In this document: positions 62,404 to 64,000 of the stretch, piece by piece
How the letters are laid out: every line of letters begins with the position of its first letter
Position numbering within the stretch: position 1 is the first letter of the stretch
Notes under the pieces: generated by a model
Seen by the model: only the letters and a program-made list of their open reading frames with translations
What the model was told of the DNA's origin: nothing
Database searches by the model: none
Source of the DNA: Pedobacter sp. KBS0701
GTDB lineage: Bacteria > Bacteroidota > Bacteroidia > Sphingobacteriales > Sphingobacteriaceae
DNA: 64,000 nucleotides
Direction: 5' to 3'
Assembly: GCF_005938645.2 (NCBI RefSeq)
Contig: NZ_CP042171.1
Coordinates: forward strand, 3,906,001 to 3,970,000
Translations under genes and position numbers: made by a program

Positions 62404-62829
62404 ATGAAAAAATCCATATTAGTTGTAATCGTTGTTACTGCAACCTTCATTTCGTTTAAAGCATCTGCACAAAATAGCGATACTACAAAATATATCCTCC
62501 AAAACGATGTCGAAGTAGCGAAAGAAGAATCCGGCACGCACAATGGCGGAGGGAAAACCATTGGTTTCAATTTTTTCGATAAGGCTAAAAACCTCAAAAC
62601 GGTATTCAAAAAACGAACTTTAAAACCGGGGTCATCTATCGGTTACCATTTGCAAAAAGAAGATGAAATTTATTATGTAATCAGCGGAAACGGAACCATG
62701 CAAATGAATGGAAAAATTTTTGCAGTTAAGCCTGGCGATGCGATTTTAACGCGTCCGGGCAGCTCGCATGGCATTGCACCCAATGCGGGCAACGACTTGA
62801 CCATTTTGATTGTTTATGAAAAGAAATGA
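62404..62829 (+). CDS. secreted single-domain cupin protein
   Basis: 141 residues with a signal peptide (MKKSILVVIVVTATFISFKA). The cupin core is KPGSSIGYHLQKEDEIYYVI (motif 1, with His, Glu) and DAILTRPGSSHGIAPN (motif 2, His), so the metal ligands are kept. Such small exported cupins are common in Bacteroidota and of unknown reaction. Single gene; the upstream gap is the duplicated repeat. Confidence 0.9.
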   Translation: MKKSILVVIVVTATFISFKASAQNSDTTKYILQNDVEVAKEESGTHNGGGKTIGFNFFDKAKNLKTVFKKRTLKPGSSIGYHLQKEDEIYYVISGNGTMQMNGKIFAVKPGDAILTRPGSSHGIAPNAGNDLTILIVYEKK

Positions 62830-62898
62830 TGATATTAGAAGAATAAGGGTCCTTCGACTCCGCTCAGCCTGACAAAAACAGATAACACATCACCAAAA

Positions 62899-63588
62899 AT
62901 GGAACTAGAAAAGCATTATACAAATAGAACAGGCTGGTTAAGGGCCGCTGTACTGGGCGCCAATGATGGTATTATTTCTACGACCAGTTTGGTGATCGGT
63001 ATAGCTGCTGCGAGTGATACGAGAAGCCCCATTGTACTGGCGGCTTTGGCCGGTTTAGTGGCAGGCTCATTATCGATGGCTGCTGGTGAATATGTTTCGG
63101 TAAGCTCTCAGGCCGATATTGAAAAAGCAGATCTGGCCCGGGAGAAAATGGAACTCGAAACCATGCCCGAAGTGGAACTTAAAGAGCTCGCGAAAATATA
63201 TGTGGTCCAGGGATTGGATGAAGATTTAGCCATGCAGGTAGCAGTACAGCTTACCGGGAAAGATGCTTTGGCCGCGCATGCCAGAGATGAACTAGGCATT
63301 AACGAAATTACGCAGCCAAAACCGCTTCAGGCAGCTTTTGCATCTGGCGCATCTTTTATCAGTGGCGGCATTTTACCTTTTTTGGTTGCTTTTTTTGCCC
63401 CGATAAAATCGATGGTGTTTTATCAATATGGTTTCGCCATTGTATTTTTAGCTTTATCTGGCACAATTGCAGCTAAAGCAGGGGGATCAAATGTAATTAA
63501 AGCAGTAATTAGAATCTGTTTCTGGGGAACGGTGGCAATGGTGGTAACCGCTTTAGCTGGATATATTTTCGGGGCTAAGACGAGTTAG
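62899..63588 (+). CDS. VIT1/CCC1-family transporter
   Basis: 229 residues with five membrane helices and a cytoplasmic helical insert. N-terminal RAAVLGANDGIISTTSLVIG and SLSMAAGEYVSVSSQADIEK are the family signature (helix 1 and 2 metal-path residues), with the Glu-rich loop LAREKMELETMPEVELKELA, which in VIT1 forms the metal-binding domain. It probably moves Fe2+ or Mn2+ out of the cytoplasm. A REP-like word CCTTCGACTCCGCTCAGCC lies in the 69-base gap before it. Confidence 0.93.
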   Translation: MELEKHYTNRTGWLRAAVLGANDGIISTTSLVIGIAAASDTRSPIVLAALAGLVAGSLSMAAGEYVSVSSQADIEKADLAREKMELETMPEVELKELAKIYVVQGLDEDLAMQVAVQLTGKDALAAHARDELGINEITQPKPLQAAFASGASFISGGILPFLVAFFAPIKSMVFYQYGFAIVFLALSGTIAAKAGGSNVIKAVIRICFWGTVAMVVTALAGYIFGAKTS

Positions 63589-63834
63589 TTTTCAGTTGGC
63601 AGTCTACAATTTTCAGTAAACAGTTCTATAGTTTCAGTAATCCCATTCTTAAAAAGCTTGACAGTTTCGGCAGTTAATTACCAGCCTTTTATAAACAACT
63701 TAAAGGATTATAAATCCTTAGCTCTCGAATCGGAATTGCAAATCCGACTAACTAAACGAAAAATAAGCTAGTGATTCTAATCATAATAAACAATATCCAA
63801 ATTCCAATGTTCAAACGAATCAACTTTAAACAAA
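63589..63834. repeat. gene-free gap with word repeats and twin hairpins
   Basis: 63593-63640 has TTTTCAGTTGGCAGTC-type words. 63703-63719 (AAGGATT/AATCCTT) and 63730-63747 (TCGGA/TCCGA, loop ATTGCAAA) are two small hairpins only ten bases apart; the pairing of ATAAATCC and GCAAATCC loops suggests one composite element. Confidence 0.45.
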
Positions 63835-63866
63835 AATGCCGAATGAATTAATATCCACTCGGCATT
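63835..63866 (-). terminator. terminator of the right-edge gene
   Basis: 8-bp stem AATGCCGA / TCGGCATT, then TTTTG on the minus strand. It lies about 60 bases beyond the stop codon at 63929. Confidence 0.65.
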
Positions 63867-63928
63867 ACTATATCATTTGCCTGGGTTATGCGCTCAAAAC
63901 TAAAAACTCCAAACTGGAAACTCCAAAC

Positions 63929-64000
63929 TTAGGCCTTCCATCCTTTAACCCACTCCGCCTGTGCAGCTTCATCATGGAAAGTCCAGGCTACGAAACGGCT
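63929..64000 (-). CDS. C-terminal end of an unidentified gene
   Basis: The last 23 codons (SRFVAWTFHDEAAQAEWVKG then WKA and a TAA stop) of a minus-strand frame that runs off the window. The Trp-rich end is not enough to name a family. It is supported as coding by the clean stop, the hairpin terminator beyond it and the absence of stops in frame to the edge. Confidence 0.5.
   Translation of the reverse strand, partial: SRFVAWTFHDEAAQAEWVKGWKA

Overview
The window looks like chromosome from a Bacteroidota bacterium of the family Sphingobacteriaceae, most probably Pedobacter or a close relative. The signs are AT-rich DNA, an ECF sigma / FecR / STN-TonB receptor cassette, promoters of the TTTG-N19-TAnnTTTG type with little sign of Shine-Dalgarno sequences, an RND pump fused to its outer-membrane factor, and many Bacteroidota-type enzymes. 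I saw no phage, plasmid, CRISPR, rRNA or tRNA.

Layout. 1-6.5 kb is a glycan-degradation block: the end of a GH144 endo-beta-1,2-glucanase, a small secreted protein, a GH43-like/F5-8C protein, a GH3 beta-glucosidase and an esterase, suggesting beta-1,2-glucan use. 6.9-8.7 kb holds yebC and a threonine-dehydrogenase-like SDR on the minus strand. 9-26.5 kb is the most striking part. A sigma/anti-sigma pair and a FecA-type receptor are followed by a run of plus-strand genes: a Tat-exported GMC dehydrogenase (small and large subunits), cytochrome c, two Gfo/Idh/MocA oxidoreductases, a DUF1080 (3-keto-disaccharide hydrolase-like) protein, an MFS permease and five xylose-isomerase-like TIM barrels, four of them with twin-arginine leaders. 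Together they look like a mainly periplasmic pathway that oxidises glycosides at C3, cleaves the 3-keto-glycoside and imports the product.

27-38.9 kb is mixed housekeeping: asd, a CDP-alcohol phosphatidyltransferase, an AAA/DUF4143 ATPase with a palindromic control region, PBP4, a VapBC-like module whose toxin gene is frameshifted, a small ABC exporter, GNAT, DUF2911, enolase, ftsB and a TRIC-family channel. 39-46 kb has a large CARF/VWA-like membrane protein of unknown role, an L,D-transpeptidase, fabG, a VOC protein, and the agmatine-to-putrescine genes aguA and aguB. These last two are split by a four-helix-bundle gene bracketed by short repeats. 46.3-52.3 kb is a heavy-metal efflux operon. 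52.5-63.6 kb carries an SPFH protein, class I ribonucleotide reductase, RlpA, MsrB, SucD, a cupin and a VIT-family transporter. A truncated minus-strand gene runs off the right edge.

The intergenic DNA is unusually rich in dispersed repeats: long imperfect palindromes, REP-like hairpins, a 256-nt imperfect tandem duplication, and families of degenerate short words. Many genes end in clear hairpin terminators, and several have near-consensus Bacteroidota promoters, two of which predict leaderless mRNAs. All assignments come from reading the sequence; no database search was run.
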